Assembly (NCBI GenBank): GCA_937907705.1
Contig: CALCVP010000092.1
Coordinates: 1-43,630 of the forward strand
Direction: 5' to 3'
Length of the DNA: 43,630 nucleotides
Source: an uncultured Prevotella sp.
GTDB taxonomy: Bacteria > Bacteroidota > Bacteroidia > Bacteroidales > Bacteroidaceae
The position numbers and the translations under genes are program-made. This document shows, piece by piece, positions 23,377 to 31,501 of the stretch. The notes beneath the pieces are model-generated. The model worked only from the letters and a program-made list of their open reading frames with translations. It did no database searches and had not been told where the DNA came from. How positions within the stretch are numbered: position 1 is the stretch's first letter; every line of letters starts with the position of its first letter.

Positions 23377-25209
23377 ATGGATTTAAAAGAAAAATATCAG
23401 AAAGAGACAGACAAGTTAGCTGCAAGCATCCGGCAGCTGCGCCACAAAAACAGACAATATGTGGGGCAGGAATTGCTTACCTTTTGTCTGGCGGTAGCGG
23501 CTTTTGCCGCTTATTGCCTGAAAGGGCTGGACTTAGTTTGGCTGTTGGCTACTGTACTCCTGCTGTTGGGCTATATTGTGGTACGGCGCAGAGACGTGGC
23601 CAATGGGCAGCGCATAGACAGTCTTACCCGCTTGCGTCTGGTCTATGAGCGCGAAATACAGTACTTGGAGGGTCATTACGCCTGCTTTTCTACTGGCGAG
23701 TGCTATACAGATCCTCGCCATGCGTTTACCTATGATATGGATGTGTTTGGTGCCGACTCGCTGTTTAACCGCATAGACCGTACTGTAACCACAGGCGGCA
23801 GCGATGCCTTGGCACAACGCTTGTCTACACTTCCTGCTGACGTGGCTACCACAGTACACCGCCGCGAAGCTATCAGTGAGCTGGCAGCCCATGAGTTGTG
23901 GCTAACCACTTTCTTGGCTAAAGGCCAGAGCACTGACGTAAGCAGCGACAAGGCCAACCCGAAGATAGACTCCAAAGCCATATTGGGCGTTATCCGTGAG
24001 GTCAGTGCCATGAATATAGCCCCTTTTGCCCAGCGGCGCAGTTGGCTGCTGGGGGCAGTGGTATCGCTTGTGGTGCTGTATGTGCTCACACTGTTGTCTG
24101 TGTTTACCTCAATGCCTGCCACAATACCCGTTTGTTGGGGCATTCTTCAGCTGTTCGGAGTGCTCATGCTGGTGGCGCGGCCGCTGAAAGACATCAGCAA
24201 GGCTGTGGGCAGGTTGATAGAGCAGTTGCAGGCTTTTGCCGATTTGGTAGCCCATGTTGCCACCGCCCGTTTCGAGAGTAGCGAGCTAAAGGGCTTGCAG
24301 CAGGTGCTGCTGGATGAACAGCACAATGCGCTCCATTCGTTCGGCCAACTGTCTGCCATCTTGTCAAGTCTTGACCGCAGAAGCAATGTGTTGGGACTTG
24401 TTCTGCTCAATGTGTTGTGCTTGAGCGACTTCTTCTTGGTGCGCAAGTTCTTGAAATGGCAGCAGCTGTATTTGGGGCAGATAGGCAGCTGGATAGACAG
24501 TTTGAGCCAGATAGACGCTTATGTGTCCATGGCTGTTATGCAGCAGAATGAGCCGAAGGCCCGACCCGCAGAGGTGGTAGAAGCCAAAGGGGTGGTGTAT
24601 GAGGCCATAGAGCTGTGGCACCCCTTCTTGGGCAACAAGGCGGTAAGCAATGATTTCATGTTGAAAGACCGCAACTATTATATCATTACGGGTGCCAACA
24701 TGGCGGGCAAGAGCACCTTCTTGCGCGCTATCGGCATCAACTATCTGCTGGCCATGAACGGTATGGTAGTGTTTGCACAGTCGCTGCGCGTGTCGGTATT
24801 CAACTTGTTCAGCAGCATGCGCACTACCGACGACTTAAGTCATGGTATCTCTTACTTCAATGCAGAGTTGCTCCGCTTGAGGCAGCTCATCAGCAGTTGC
24901 AAGCAGCATGACAATACTTTGATTATCTTGGACGAGATACTGAAAGGCACCAACTCGCTCGACAAGCTCAATGGCTCACGGCTTTTCTTGCAAGAGATTA
25001 CCCGACTGCCTGTAACAGGACTTATCGCTACCCACGATTTGGAACTGTCAAAGATGGAAGACCTGTTTCCTGAACGTTTCCATAACTACTGCTTCGAGAT
25101 AGGATTGGCAGAGCGCATCACCTATTCTTATAAGATAAGCAAGGGCGTGGCCCGCAATCAGAATGCTACATTCTTGCTCAAGCGCATCATCGACACTATG
25201 GATGCCTGA
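23377..25209 (+). CDS. Membrane-anchored MutS-like ATPase
   Basis: Protein of 610 residues with a MutS-type ABC ATPase at the C-terminus: Walker A GANMAGKST at about 439-447, the SSMRTTDDLSHGISYFNAEL signature, Walker B LIILDEIL with D519-E520, and an ATHDLELSKM switch. The mismatch-recognition (MutS I) domain is missing. Two hydrophobic hairpins are present instead, at about 30-65 (ELLTFCLAVAAFAAYC, WLLATVLLLLGYIVV) and 220-272 (WLLGAVVSLVVLYVLTLL, WGILQLFGVLMLVARP). It is therefore a membrane protein with a cytoplasmic helical lever and ATPase, not a classical repair protein. Similar MutS-related membrane proteins occur in Bacteroidetes, but their role is not known to me. It follows the receiver-PPDK gene and is probably co-transcribed with it. 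Confidence 0.85.
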   Translation: MDLKEKYQKETDKLAASIRQLRHKNRQYVGQELLTFCLAVAAFAAYCLKGLDLVWLLATVLLLLGYIVVRRRDVANGQRIDSLTRLRLVYEREIQYLEGHYACFSTGECYTDPRHAFTYDMDVFGADSLFNRIDRTVTTGGSDALAQRLSTLPADVATTVHRREAISELAAHELWLTTFLAKGQSTDVSSDKANPKIDSKAILGVIREVSAMNIAPFAQRRSWLLGAVVSLVVLYVLTLLSVFTSMPATIPVCWGILQLFGVLMLVARPLKDISKAVGRLIEQLQAFADLVAHVATARFESSELKGLQQVLLDEQHNALHSFGQLSAILSSLDRRSNVLGLVLLNVLCLSDFFLVRKFLKWQQLYLGQIGSWIDSLSQIDAYVSMAVMQQNEPKARPAEVVEAKGVVYEAIELWHPFLGNKAVSNDFMLKDRNYYIITGANMAGKSTFLRAIGINYLLAMNGMVVFAQSLRVSVFNLFSSMRTTDDLSHGISYFNAELLRLRQLISSCKQHDNTLIILDEILKGTNSLDKLNGSRLFLQEITRLPVTGLIATHDLELSKMEDLFPERFHNYCFEIGLAERITYSYKISKGVARNQNATFLLKRIIDTMDA

Positions 25210-25394
25210 GCAGACAGTGTAGAAAGGTAGTATAAAAGTGGCTGTATAGCCTTGGCACCCTTTCGCGTTTGTATGGACTGCCGTGTAGTGTGTACGCAAA
25301 CAGTAAATAGATGGAAATGCAATAAAAACAGATGCCGATTAAATGACATAAATCAATAAAACACTGATTGAGTGTGATTTATTCACTCAAACTA
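25210..25394. other. Intergenic stretch after the MutS-like gene
   Basis: 185 nt without a gene, RNA structure or clear terminator that I can support. The next recognisable signal is the promoter at 25395. Confidence 0.4.
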
Positions 25395-25424
25395 TTGCAA
25401 CTTCCAGAAAATGTAGTACCTTTG
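25395..25424 (+). promoter_or_regulatory. Strong promoter of the candidate small RNA
   Basis: -33 TTG at 25395-25397, an exact 19-nt spacer and consensus -7 TACCTTTG at 25417-25424. No coding region follows within the next terminator, which points to a non-coding transcript starting near 25431. Confidence 0.7.
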
Positions 25425-25430
25425 CAACGT

Positions 25431-25493
25431 GTTTTTCATAGTATTAGATTTAAGGTTAACAAAAGGTTGGAGTACAGCGGTACTCCTTTTTTT
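25431..25493 (+). ncRNA. Candidate small non-coding RNA (about 60 nt)
   Basis: A transcript starting 7 nt after the -7 box would run from about 25431 to the T-run at 25487-25493. It ends in a compact intrinsic terminator (GGAGTAC-AGCG-GTACTCC, 25469-25486) followed by seven T. It includes TTTTCATAGTATTAGATTT and AAGGTTAACAAAAGG, an AT-rich single-stranded-looking body with no usable open frame. I have an impression that similar blocks recur in Bacteroidales genomes, and the Rfam Bacteroidales-1 family may be the match, but I cannot confirm it here. It is placed between the MutS-like gene and GH43, separated from GH43 by a repeat array and that gene's own promoter. Confidence 0.55.
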
Positions 25494-25544
25494 ATGCCCT
25501 TACGTCAAGTCGTCCATATATTTGTTGCCTACCTTGTTTCCAAG

Positions 25545-25655
25545 AGCATAGCTATTGGCGTCTCATTGCATAGCAATCAGCGTGCGAAAGCACCGTTATC
25601 GTTGTGCGAAAGCACTGCTTTTGCAGAGCCGTTTGCATAGCTTTTGCAAGCTTCG
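25545..25655. repeat. 22-nt periodic degenerate repeat array (locus D)
   Basis: Units start at 25545, 25567, 25589, 25611 and 25634 (spacings 22, 22, 22, 23). Each opens with a variant of AGCATAGC: AGCATAGCTATT, TGCATAGCAATC, AGCACCGTTATC, AGCACTGCTTTT, TGCATAGCTTTT. Units two and three end in the identical word GTGCGAA. A more diverged unit may continue to 25677 and so into the GH43 promoter. The AGCACTGCTTTT unit shares its core with locus B. Confidence 0.72.
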
Positions 25656-25687
25656 TTTGGTATTTCGGCAAGTTTGTACTATCTTTG
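25656..25687 (+). promoter_or_regulatory. Promoter of the GH43 gene
   Basis: -33 TTTG at 25656-25659, a 20-nt spacer and consensus -7 TATCTTTG at 25680-25687. The predicted start near 25694 gives a leader of about 86 nt that includes a possible 20-codon upstream frame (25704-25766). Confidence 0.65.
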
Positions 25688-25779
25688 CTTTTAAATAATC
25701 TTTATGACAGGCAAGCAACTCCTCAAACATCTGCTCAAGGGCAGAAACAACAATGCCCATTGCTAAATACCAACAAATC

Positions 25780-27315
25780 ATGAAAAAGACAATATCTTTA
25801 TTTTTAAATCTATGCTTTTGTGCCTTGATGATAGCGCAAGGCTATCGTAACCCTGTAATACAAGGCTTTCATCCCGACCCGTCGGTAGTAAGGGTAGGGC
25901 AGTGGTTCTATTTGGTCAACTCATCGTTTCAGTATTTTCCGGGTGTGCCTGTCTATCGCAGTGCCGACCTTGTAAACTGGCAGTTGATAGGCAATGTGCT
26001 TGACAGACCGTCGCAGCTGCCACTGAAAGGTGCTTCCTCATGGTTAGGCATCTATGCACCCACTATCCGCTACCATGAAGGCATCTACTATGTGATAACT
26101 ACCAATGTGGGCAATGGCGGCAACTTTATGGTTACGGCCACGCAACCCGAAGGCCCCTGGAGCGAACCTATTTGGTTGAAGCAGCAAGGCATAGACCCGT
26201 CACTGTTCTTTGACAACGGCAAATGCTATATGGTCAGCAATCCTGACAACACGATAACGCTGTGCGAGATTGACCCGAAGACAGGCCAGCAGCTGTCGCC
26301 CGGCAAGGCTATTTGGCGCGGCACGGGAGGACGCTATCCAGAAGGACCTCACCTGTATAAGAAAGACGGCTATTACTATCTGCTGATTTCCGAGGGTGGC
26401 ACCGAGCTGGCACACGGCTTGACCATGGCACGCAGCAGGCAGATAGAAGGACCTTATGAGGCTAACCCCGATAATCCGGTGCTGACCAACTGCTGCATGG
26501 ACGGGCAAGACAAGCAGATACAGGGCACAGGCCATGGCGACTTGGTGCAGGCGGCTGACGGTAGCTGGTGGATGGTGTTGCTGGCTTACCGCAATTTTGG
26601 AGGTTCTTACCACCATTTAGGGCGCGAAACCTGCCTGGTGCCGGTGGAGTGGCACCAGGGGCAATGGCCGGTTGTAAACGGCGGTCGCGGCGTAGATACA
26701 TTGATGACGGTACCCACACTGCCTTTACAGCCTATAAAGAATACAGCCCACAGCACGGCAAAAGGTTTCAGCCAGTTGGGCCCGGAATGGGTCTATCTGC
26801 AAAATCCGCGTGCAGACTCGTACAAGATAATAGACGGGAAGCTGCGTCTTTATGCCTCTGCCGAAGGACTGGATGCCAACCGCCAGCCCACCTTTGTAGG
26901 GCGCCGGCAGGAGAGTGCCGCTATGCAGCTTACCACCGAGATTGACGTGTCGAGACTACAGCAAGGCGATGAGGCCGGCATCAGTGTCTATCAGATAGCC
27001 AACGGCCACTATGACCTGTTTGCCCGCCGGGTAAGAGGCGGACGCTATCAAGTGTATCTGCGCTATCGGGTAAAGTCGCTGATGCAGGAGAAGCTGCTCA
27101 AAACAACCACTGCGCGGCGCATCGTCCTTAGTGTCTCTTCCGATGGACTGAACTATCGCTTTGCTCCCGGGCAGATGGAGCAATGCAAAGCTGTGGAAAC
27201 TTTGGAAACCTCGTTGCTCAGCACAGAGGTGGTAGGCGGCTTTACAGGTGTTACGGTTGGCATGTTTGCCACAGGCACAGGCTATGCCGACTTTTTGCGC
27301 TTTGACTATCGGTAG
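25780..27315 (+). CDS. Glycoside hydrolase family 43 (beta-xylosidase/arabinofuranosidase type)
   Basis: Secreted glycosidase of 511 residues. The ATG at 25780 is chosen because it starts a signal peptide (MKKTISLFLNLCFCALMIAQ); the frame opens earlier at 25753. The five-bladed GH43 propeller shows FHPDPSVVRVGQWFYLVNSS with the catalytic base Asp33, IDPSLFF with Asp139 as pKa modulator, and YPEGPHLYKKDGYYYLL with Glu188 as acid. All three are intact. The C-terminal 190 residues (from about SQLGPEWVYLQNPR) match the beta-sandwich domain of beta-xylosidase-type GH43 enzymes. It likely cleaves xylo- or arabino-oligosaccharides from plant hemicellulose in the periplasm or at the surface. It stands alone, with no SusC/SusD pair or other glycosidase nearby, so it is not in an obvious polysaccharide utilisation locus. 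Confidence 0.92.
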   Translation: MKKTISLFLNLCFCALMIAQGYRNPVIQGFHPDPSVVRVGQWFYLVNSSFQYFPGVPVYRSADLVNWQLIGNVLDRPSQLPLKGASSWLGIYAPTIRYHEGIYYVITTNVGNGGNFMVTATQPEGPWSEPIWLKQQGIDPSLFFDNGKCYMVSNPDNTITLCEIDPKTGQQLSPGKAIWRGTGGRYPEGPHLYKKDGYYYLLISEGGTELAHGLTMARSRQIEGPYEANPDNPVLTNCCMDGQDKQIQGTGHGDLVQAADGSWWMVLLAYRNFGGSYHHLGRETCLVPVEWHQGQWPVVNGGRGVDTLMTVPTLPLQPIKNTAHSTAKGFSQLGPEWVYLQNPRADSYKIIDGKLRLYASAEGLDANRQPTFVGRRQESAAMQLTTEIDVSRLQQGDEAGISVYQIANGHYDLFARRVRGGRYQVYLRYRVKSLMQEKLLKTTTARRIVLSVSSDGLNYRFAPGQMEQCKAVETLETSLLSTEVVGGFTGVTVGMFATGTGYADFLRFDYR

Positions 27316-27521
27316 CGGTATGGCATAGTAGCGGCTTTGGCAGCTCCAGACAAGCCATCGGCAATAGGCATCAGGGGCAGATGGCAGCACTAATGTTTGA
27401 ACGGGCTGACATAGTGTAGAATATTTGCAAACTGTATTTTACAATTTCCATAAAAGACCGAAATTGAGTATTAATTTATATCAAAAATCATAGTTTTGTA
27501 ATACTAAAAATCAAGTATATT
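27316..27521. other. Intergenic stretch before the aldolase promoter
   Basis: About 206 nt with no gene. The first 100 nt are relatively GC-rich continuation after the GH43 stop, and the rest is AT-rich. I see no terminator with a clear U-tract and no repeat array. Confidence 0.35.
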
Positions 27522-27552
27522 TTTGTTTTGATAGATTTAAATGTTATCTTTG
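27522..27552 (+). promoter_or_regulatory. Promoter of the aldolase gene
   Basis: -33 TTTG at 27522-27525, an exact 19-nt spacer and consensus -7 TATCTTTG at 27545-27552. The leader to the ATG at 27672 is about 113 nt. Confidence 0.75.
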
Positions 27553-27671
27553 CGCTGTCTTAAAAAGGCTGTTTGCCCTGCTTATGCCGCCATTATTCAG
27601 GATGAAAAGCAGTAGGTGGAGCAATCAAGAAATGCTAATAACTGATTTTAAATTAAAATATTTTCATTACT

Positions 27672-28682
27672 ATGGTAGATTACAAGACCCTGGGTTTGGT
27701 TAATACCCGTGAGATGTTTAAAAGAGCCATCAATGGCGGTTATGCAATCCCTGCATTCAACTTCAACAACTTGGAGCAGCTTCAGGCTATTATCAAGGCT
27801 TCTTCTGAGTTGAAGTCACCGGTTATCCTTCAGGTTTCCAAAGGCGCACGTAACTACGCTAACCCAACATTGCTTCGCTACATGGCAGAAGGTGCAGTAG
27901 CTTACGCAAAGGAACTTGGTTGCAATCATCCTGAGATTGTGCTTCACCTCGACCACGGAGACAGCTTCGAGCTCTGCAAGAGCTGTGTAGACATGGGCTT
28001 CTCTTCTGTAATGATTGACGGTTCTTCACTTCCTTACGATGAGAACGTAGCTCTTACCAAGAAGGTGGTAGACTATGCTCATCAGTTTGATGTAACCGTA
28101 GAGGGCGAGCTTGGCGTATTGGCAGGTGTAGAAGACGAGGTTTCTTCTGATGTTTGCCACTATACAAAGCCTGAGGAAGTTATCGACTTCACTACCAAGA
28201 CAGGTGTTGACTCTTTGGCTATCTCTATCGGTACCAGCCACGGAGCATATAAATTCAAGCCAGAGCAGTGCACACGCGACCCCAAGACCGGTCGTCTTGT
28301 TCCTCCTCCATTGGCATTCGATGTACTCGACGAAATCATGAAGAAGCTTCCTGGTTTCCCAATCGTACTCCACGGATCTTCTTCAGTTCCACAGGAATAT
28401 GTTGACATGATTAACCAGTATGGCGGCAAATTGCCAGATGCAGTAGGTATTCCAGAGGAGCAGTTGCGTAAGGCTGCCAAGAGCGCTGTATGCAAGATCA
28501 ATATCGACTCTGACTCTCGTTTGGCTTTCACCGCTGCTGTTCGCAAGACATTGGCTGAGAAACCAGCTGAGTTTGACCCACGTAAGTACTGCGGTCCTGC
28601 CCGCGACTTGATGGAGCAGATGTACAAGCACAAGATTATCGATGTGCTCGGTTCTGACAACAAGCTTGCACAACTCGACTAA
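27672..28682 (+). CDS. fba: Class II fructose-bisphosphate aldolase
   Basis: Glycolytic zinc aldolase (fructose 1,6-bisphosphate to dihydroxyacetone phosphate plus glyceraldehyde 3-phosphate) of 336 residues. Diagnostic segments are YAIPAFNFNNLEQLQAI, the active-site motif VLHLDHGDS with catalytic Asp94 and zinc-binding His95, MIDGSSLPYDENV, VEGELGVLAG with a metal-binding Glu, ISIGTSHGAYKF with a zinc His, VLHGSSSVP with the third zinc His, and KINIDSDSRLAF. The sequence appears rich in preferred codons, as expected for a highly expressed central enzyme. It is transcribed alone from a consensus promoter and ends at a strong terminator 28 nt after the stop. Confidence 0.95.
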   Translation: MVDYKTLGLVNTREMFKRAINGGYAIPAFNFNNLEQLQAIIKASSELKSPVILQVSKGARNYANPTLLRYMAEGAVAYAKELGCNHPEIVLHLDHGDSFELCKSCVDMGFSSVMIDGSSLPYDENVALTKKVVDYAHQFDVTVEGELGVLAGVEDEVSSDVCHYTKPEEVIDFTTKTGVDSLAISIGTSHGAYKFKPEQCTRDPKTGRLVPPPLAFDVLDEIMKKLPGFPIVLHGSSSVPQEYVDMINQYGGKLPDAVGIPEEQLRKAAKSAVCKINIDSDSRLAFTAAVRKTLAEKPAEFDPRKYCGPARDLMEQMYKHKIIDVLGSDNKLAQLD

Positions 28683-28710
28683 ATCGTTTTATTACGATAT
28701 TCATATTATA

Positions 28711-28750
28711 AAAGGCGGAGACCTCTATCTGGGGTCTCCACCTTTTGTTT
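28711..28750 (+). terminator. Intrinsic terminator of the aldolase gene
   Basis: 15-nt arms (28711-28725 with 28731-28745; one mismatch, one G-U pair) around a TATCT loop, followed by a T-rich tail to 28750. Confidence 0.85.
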
Positions 28751-28847
28751 TGTATGGTTGACACAAGCTGAAAGTAGCCAATCGGCTAACAAAAACTTGG
28801 TCTGTTCTTTTTGACCCGACCTTTGAATATCTGAAGAAAGAAAGACA

Positions 28848-30185
28848 ATGAACGGAAAAGACCTGACACAAGGGAGTATTCTTGGCAATATCATGACATT
28901 TTCATTGCCTTACATGCTTGCTTACTTCTTGCAAATGCTGTATGGACTTGCAGACCTTTATGTTATCGGGCAATATTGCGGTGTAGACAGCACCACGGCC
29001 GTGTCGAACGGTGCGCAAGTAATGTATATGGTAACAGTGGTGCTCATAGGGCTTGCCATGGGTACTACCGTGCTCACCGCACGCGCTGTTGGGGCTAAAG
29101 ATGATGCAAGGGCACGGATTGTTGTGGGAAATACGATAACGATGTTTGCCTGTATAGCCATGGTATTGATGGTGGTGCTGCTCTGCCTGAAAGGTTGGAT
29201 AGTGGGCGTAATGGATACACCCACAGAGGCTGTTGAAGGTATGGAGCACTACCTTACAGTGTGTTTCATAGGCATACCGTTTATCGTTGCTTACAATATT
29301 ATAGCTTCTGTCTTTCGTGGATTGGGCGACTCTCGCAGTCCTATGTATTTCGTAGCCGTGGCATGTGTGGCAAACATTGTCCTCGACTATCTTTTTATCG
29401 GATTTTTCGGGTTAGGGGCAATAGGGGCTGCCCTGGGTACCACCTTGTCGCAAATGGCAAGTGTGTTGTTTGCCTTTGTGTCAATACGCCGCCATCGTGG
29501 TGTGATGGATGTATCCAAATCCCATTTGTATCCACGAAAAGATGTTATCAAAAACATACTGAAGACAGGCGTGCCAATAGCCGTGCAAGACGGATTTATA
29601 CAGGTATCGTTTCTTGTCATAACCGTTATAGCCAACCAACGTGGATTGATTGATGCCGCTGCCGTTGGTATCGTGGAAAAGTTTATAGGACTTGTCTTTA
29701 TTGTTCCTTCGGCTATGCTGTCTACAGTATCTGCCGTTTCTGCCCAAAATATAGGAGCAGGGAATATGGAACGTGCCAAGCGAACCCTGTATGTTGCCAT
29801 GATGATTACCACAGGGTATGGCGTGGTGTGTGCAGTCGTGTTGCAATTTGTACCCCAGTTGGCTGTCGGAATATTTACAGACAATCCACAAGTATTGGCA
29901 CAAGGTGCCGATTATTTGCGGGGCTACGTGTGGGATTGTATCTTTGCAGGCTTGCATTTCTGCTTCAGCGGCTTCTTTACGGCTTGCGGTTATGCCATTA
30001 TCTCTTTCATTCACAACAGTGTGTCAATAGTATGTGCCCGTATTCCTCTTGCCTGGCTTTCGTCAATCTTGTATCCTGATACACTTTACCCTATGGGGCT
30101 AAGCACATGTACGGGTTCTGTCTTGTCGTGCTTGATATGTGTAGGGGCATATTGCTGGATGAAGAAGAAAACAGCGAAGATATAG
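28848..30185 (+). CDS. MATE family efflux transporter
   Basis: Inner-membrane antiporter of 445 residues with twelve predicted TM segments in two six-helix halves. Family features include the opening GSILGNIMTFSLPYMLAYFLQMLYGLADLYVIGQY, GLAMGTTVLTARAVGAKDD at the end of the first half's helix pair, VFRGLGDSRSPMYFV, and IGAGNMERAKRTLYVAMMIT in the second half. MATE proteins export cationic drugs, dyes or metabolites using sodium or proton gradients; the substrate here cannot be told. The start codon is preceded by an AAAGAAAG stretch. A weak promoter (TTG at 28797-28799, GACCTTTG at 28818-28825) may drive it. No partner genes are adjacent. Confidence 0.93.
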   Translation: MNGKDLTQGSILGNIMTFSLPYMLAYFLQMLYGLADLYVIGQYCGVDSTTAVSNGAQVMYMVTVVLIGLAMGTTVLTARAVGAKDDARARIVVGNTITMFACIAMVLMVVLLCLKGWIVGVMDTPTEAVEGMEHYLTVCFIGIPFIVAYNIIASVFRGLGDSRSPMYFVAVACVANIVLDYLFIGFFGLGAIGAALGTTLSQMASVLFAFVSIRRHRGVMDVSKSHLYPRKDVIKNILKTGVPIAVQDGFIQVSFLVITVIANQRGLIDAAAVGIVEKFIGLVFIVPSAMLSTVSAVSAQNIGAGNMERAKRTLYVAMMITTGYGVVCAVVLQFVPQLAVGIFTDNPQVLAQGADYLRGYVWDCIFAGLHFCFSGFFTACGYAIISFIHNSVSIVCARIPLAWLSSILYPDTLYPMGLSTCTGSVLSCLICVGAYCWMKKKTAKI

Positions 30186-30447
30186 CTATGCTGTGTAAAG
30201 TAAAGCAGAATGAAAGGAAAAAGCTAAAAGTGCTTTGCAGACTTTAAATAATAAAGGGCGGAGAAAAGACAAAACGACTGTAAAAGCGTTAAATAATGAA
30301 AGACTTGCTTCTTAAAAAATGTAAAACATAAGCATTCAAGCAACAAAATAATCAATATAACGTAACTTATTGATATACAGTATATAATACATATATATAA
30401 TGGCGCTTTACGCACACTTTATGCTTTTGTAAAAGATGTAAACTTAC
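30186..30447. other. AT-rich intergenic stretch
   Basis: Gene-free and AT-rich. I see no strong terminator for the MATE gene, no repeat array and no RNA gene. The promoter for the next gene begins at 30448. Confidence 0.4.
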
Positions 30448-30478
30448 TTGTGATTTTACTGTTTTTTTAGTAAATTCG
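30448..30478 (+). promoter_or_regulatory. Promoter of the NlpC/P60 gene
   Basis: -33 TTG at 30448-30450, a 20-nt spacer and -7 TAAATTCG at 30471-30478 (one base off TAnnTTTG). The leader would be about 113 nt. Confidence 0.5.
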
Positions 30479-30597
30479 CAATCGTAAATCTAAAATGGAC
30501 CGCCCTTTGCTGAGTCTTATAGATTGGCTTTCTTGATTTCATAGAAAGCGTTTTCCAATTTATAGCAGTAGCAGTCTGGTCACAAACCCAATTAATA

Positions 30598-31149
30598 ATG
30601 AAAAGGAACAGAATATTAACTTTAATTATGTCATTGTGTCTTGCCGTAACTCCAGCCCTTGCTGATAACGACAAAGATACTCCCAACAACCAGAAAATAC
30701 AAGAAATAGACAATTACGATTTCCTCTATAACAATGAGGGCTACGACCAAAACTATAGTTTTGCGTCTGTGGACGAGATGCTCGATGAGGCATTCTCTCA
30801 TATAGGTACTCCTTACCGTTCTGGCCAGTCCAATCCCAACGGCTTTGACTGCTCAGGTTTTACCAGCTATGTGTTCAAGAATATGGGCATAGAACTGAAC
30901 CGCTCATCACGCGGACAATATGAACAAGGCACTGCGGTAGAGAAAGACAATCTGCAAAGTGGCGACTTGGTGTTCTTTACCAGTCCTCGTTCCGGCCGTT
31001 CTATCGGTCATGTAGGCATTGTGGTGGATGTAGACCCACTGCACAACTCATTCAACTTCATACATGCCAGCACGCAAGGTGTAAAGGTAAGCTCATCTAA
31101 AGAGCCTTACTACTCACGCAGATATGTGGGCGCACGCCGCGTAAAATAA
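30598..31149 (+). CDS. NlpC/P60 (C40) peptidoglycan hydrolase
   Basis: Secreted cell-wall cysteine peptidase of 183 residues. It has a signal peptide ending in ALA, a short Asp/Asn-rich spacer (about 24-58), and one NlpC/P60 domain (about 60-183). The catalytic triad is visible: Cys85 in GFDCSGFTSYVF, His138 in IGHVGIVVD and His156 in FIHAST. The family cleaves D-Glu-gamma-diamino-acid or related peptide bonds in peptidoglycan stem peptides. No SH3 or LysM targeting domain is present, so this is a minimal form. It is probably transcribed alone and ends before the hairpin at 31250. Confidence 0.92.
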   Translation: MKRNRILTLIMSLCLAVTPALADNDKDTPNNQKIQEIDNYDFLYNNEGYDQNYSFASVDEMLDEAFSHIGTPYRSGQSNPNGFDCSGFTSYVFKNMGIELNRSSRGQYEQGTAVEKDNLQSGDLVFFTSPRSGRSIGHVGIVVDVDPLHNSFNFIHASTQGVKVSSSKEPYYSRRYVGARRVK

Positions 31150-31501
31150 AGAGTGCAAGGCATGGCTCAAGCCTGCTTGGCAGTTATAGCGCAATAGCAT
31201 GGCATGAGATATTATAACAATATTGTTGGCAAGCTGTTCAGAAGCTTGCACATCAACGGGTACAGACCAAGCGGTGTCTGCACCCGTTGATGTTTTAGAT
31301 ACAATAGCAGGCAGCGTAGGCCGCGAAGAGAGGTTTTTGTTGGGCAAGAGCTTCACCCTTGTGCTGCATCGGAGACAGCATAAGGTAGCGTACTGGTTTA
31401 ACCGCAGCAGTGGCGTGCAGACATGCCGGCTTGTTCTTGCAGACATTTTACCATATCAGATAACAATTGACAATCAAGGAAAAACAGAAAGGAAAAGAAA
31501 G
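31150..31501. other. Relatively GC-rich intergenic stretch with a hairpin
   Basis: 352 nt between the NlpC/P60 and flavin reductase-like genes. Apart from the hairpin at 31250-31296 I can assign nothing. The plus frame from 31223 stays open into the flavin reductase gene, but its translation is unlike the family N-terminus and resembles no protein I recognise. Base composition is closer to coding DNA than in other intergenic gaps here, so a decayed gene is possible. Confidence 0.35.
31250..31296 (+). terminator. Hairpin downstream of the NlpC/P60 gene
   Basis: 12-bp stem (ACATCAACGGGT at 31250-31261 with 31282-31293) extended inward by five further pairs after one mismatch, and followed by TTTT. 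Probably a terminator, about 100 nt after the stop codon. Confidence 0.55.

Noticed and set aside
25210..25780. Insertion sequence or MITE remnant
   Set aside because: I searched for terminal inverted repeats and target duplications around the array and RNA and saw none; there is no transposase fragment.
31223..31501. N-terminal extension of the flavin reductase-like protein
   Set aside because: The extra 93 codons match nothing in the family and span a terminator-like hairpin; ATG 31502 gives a complete split-barrel protein.
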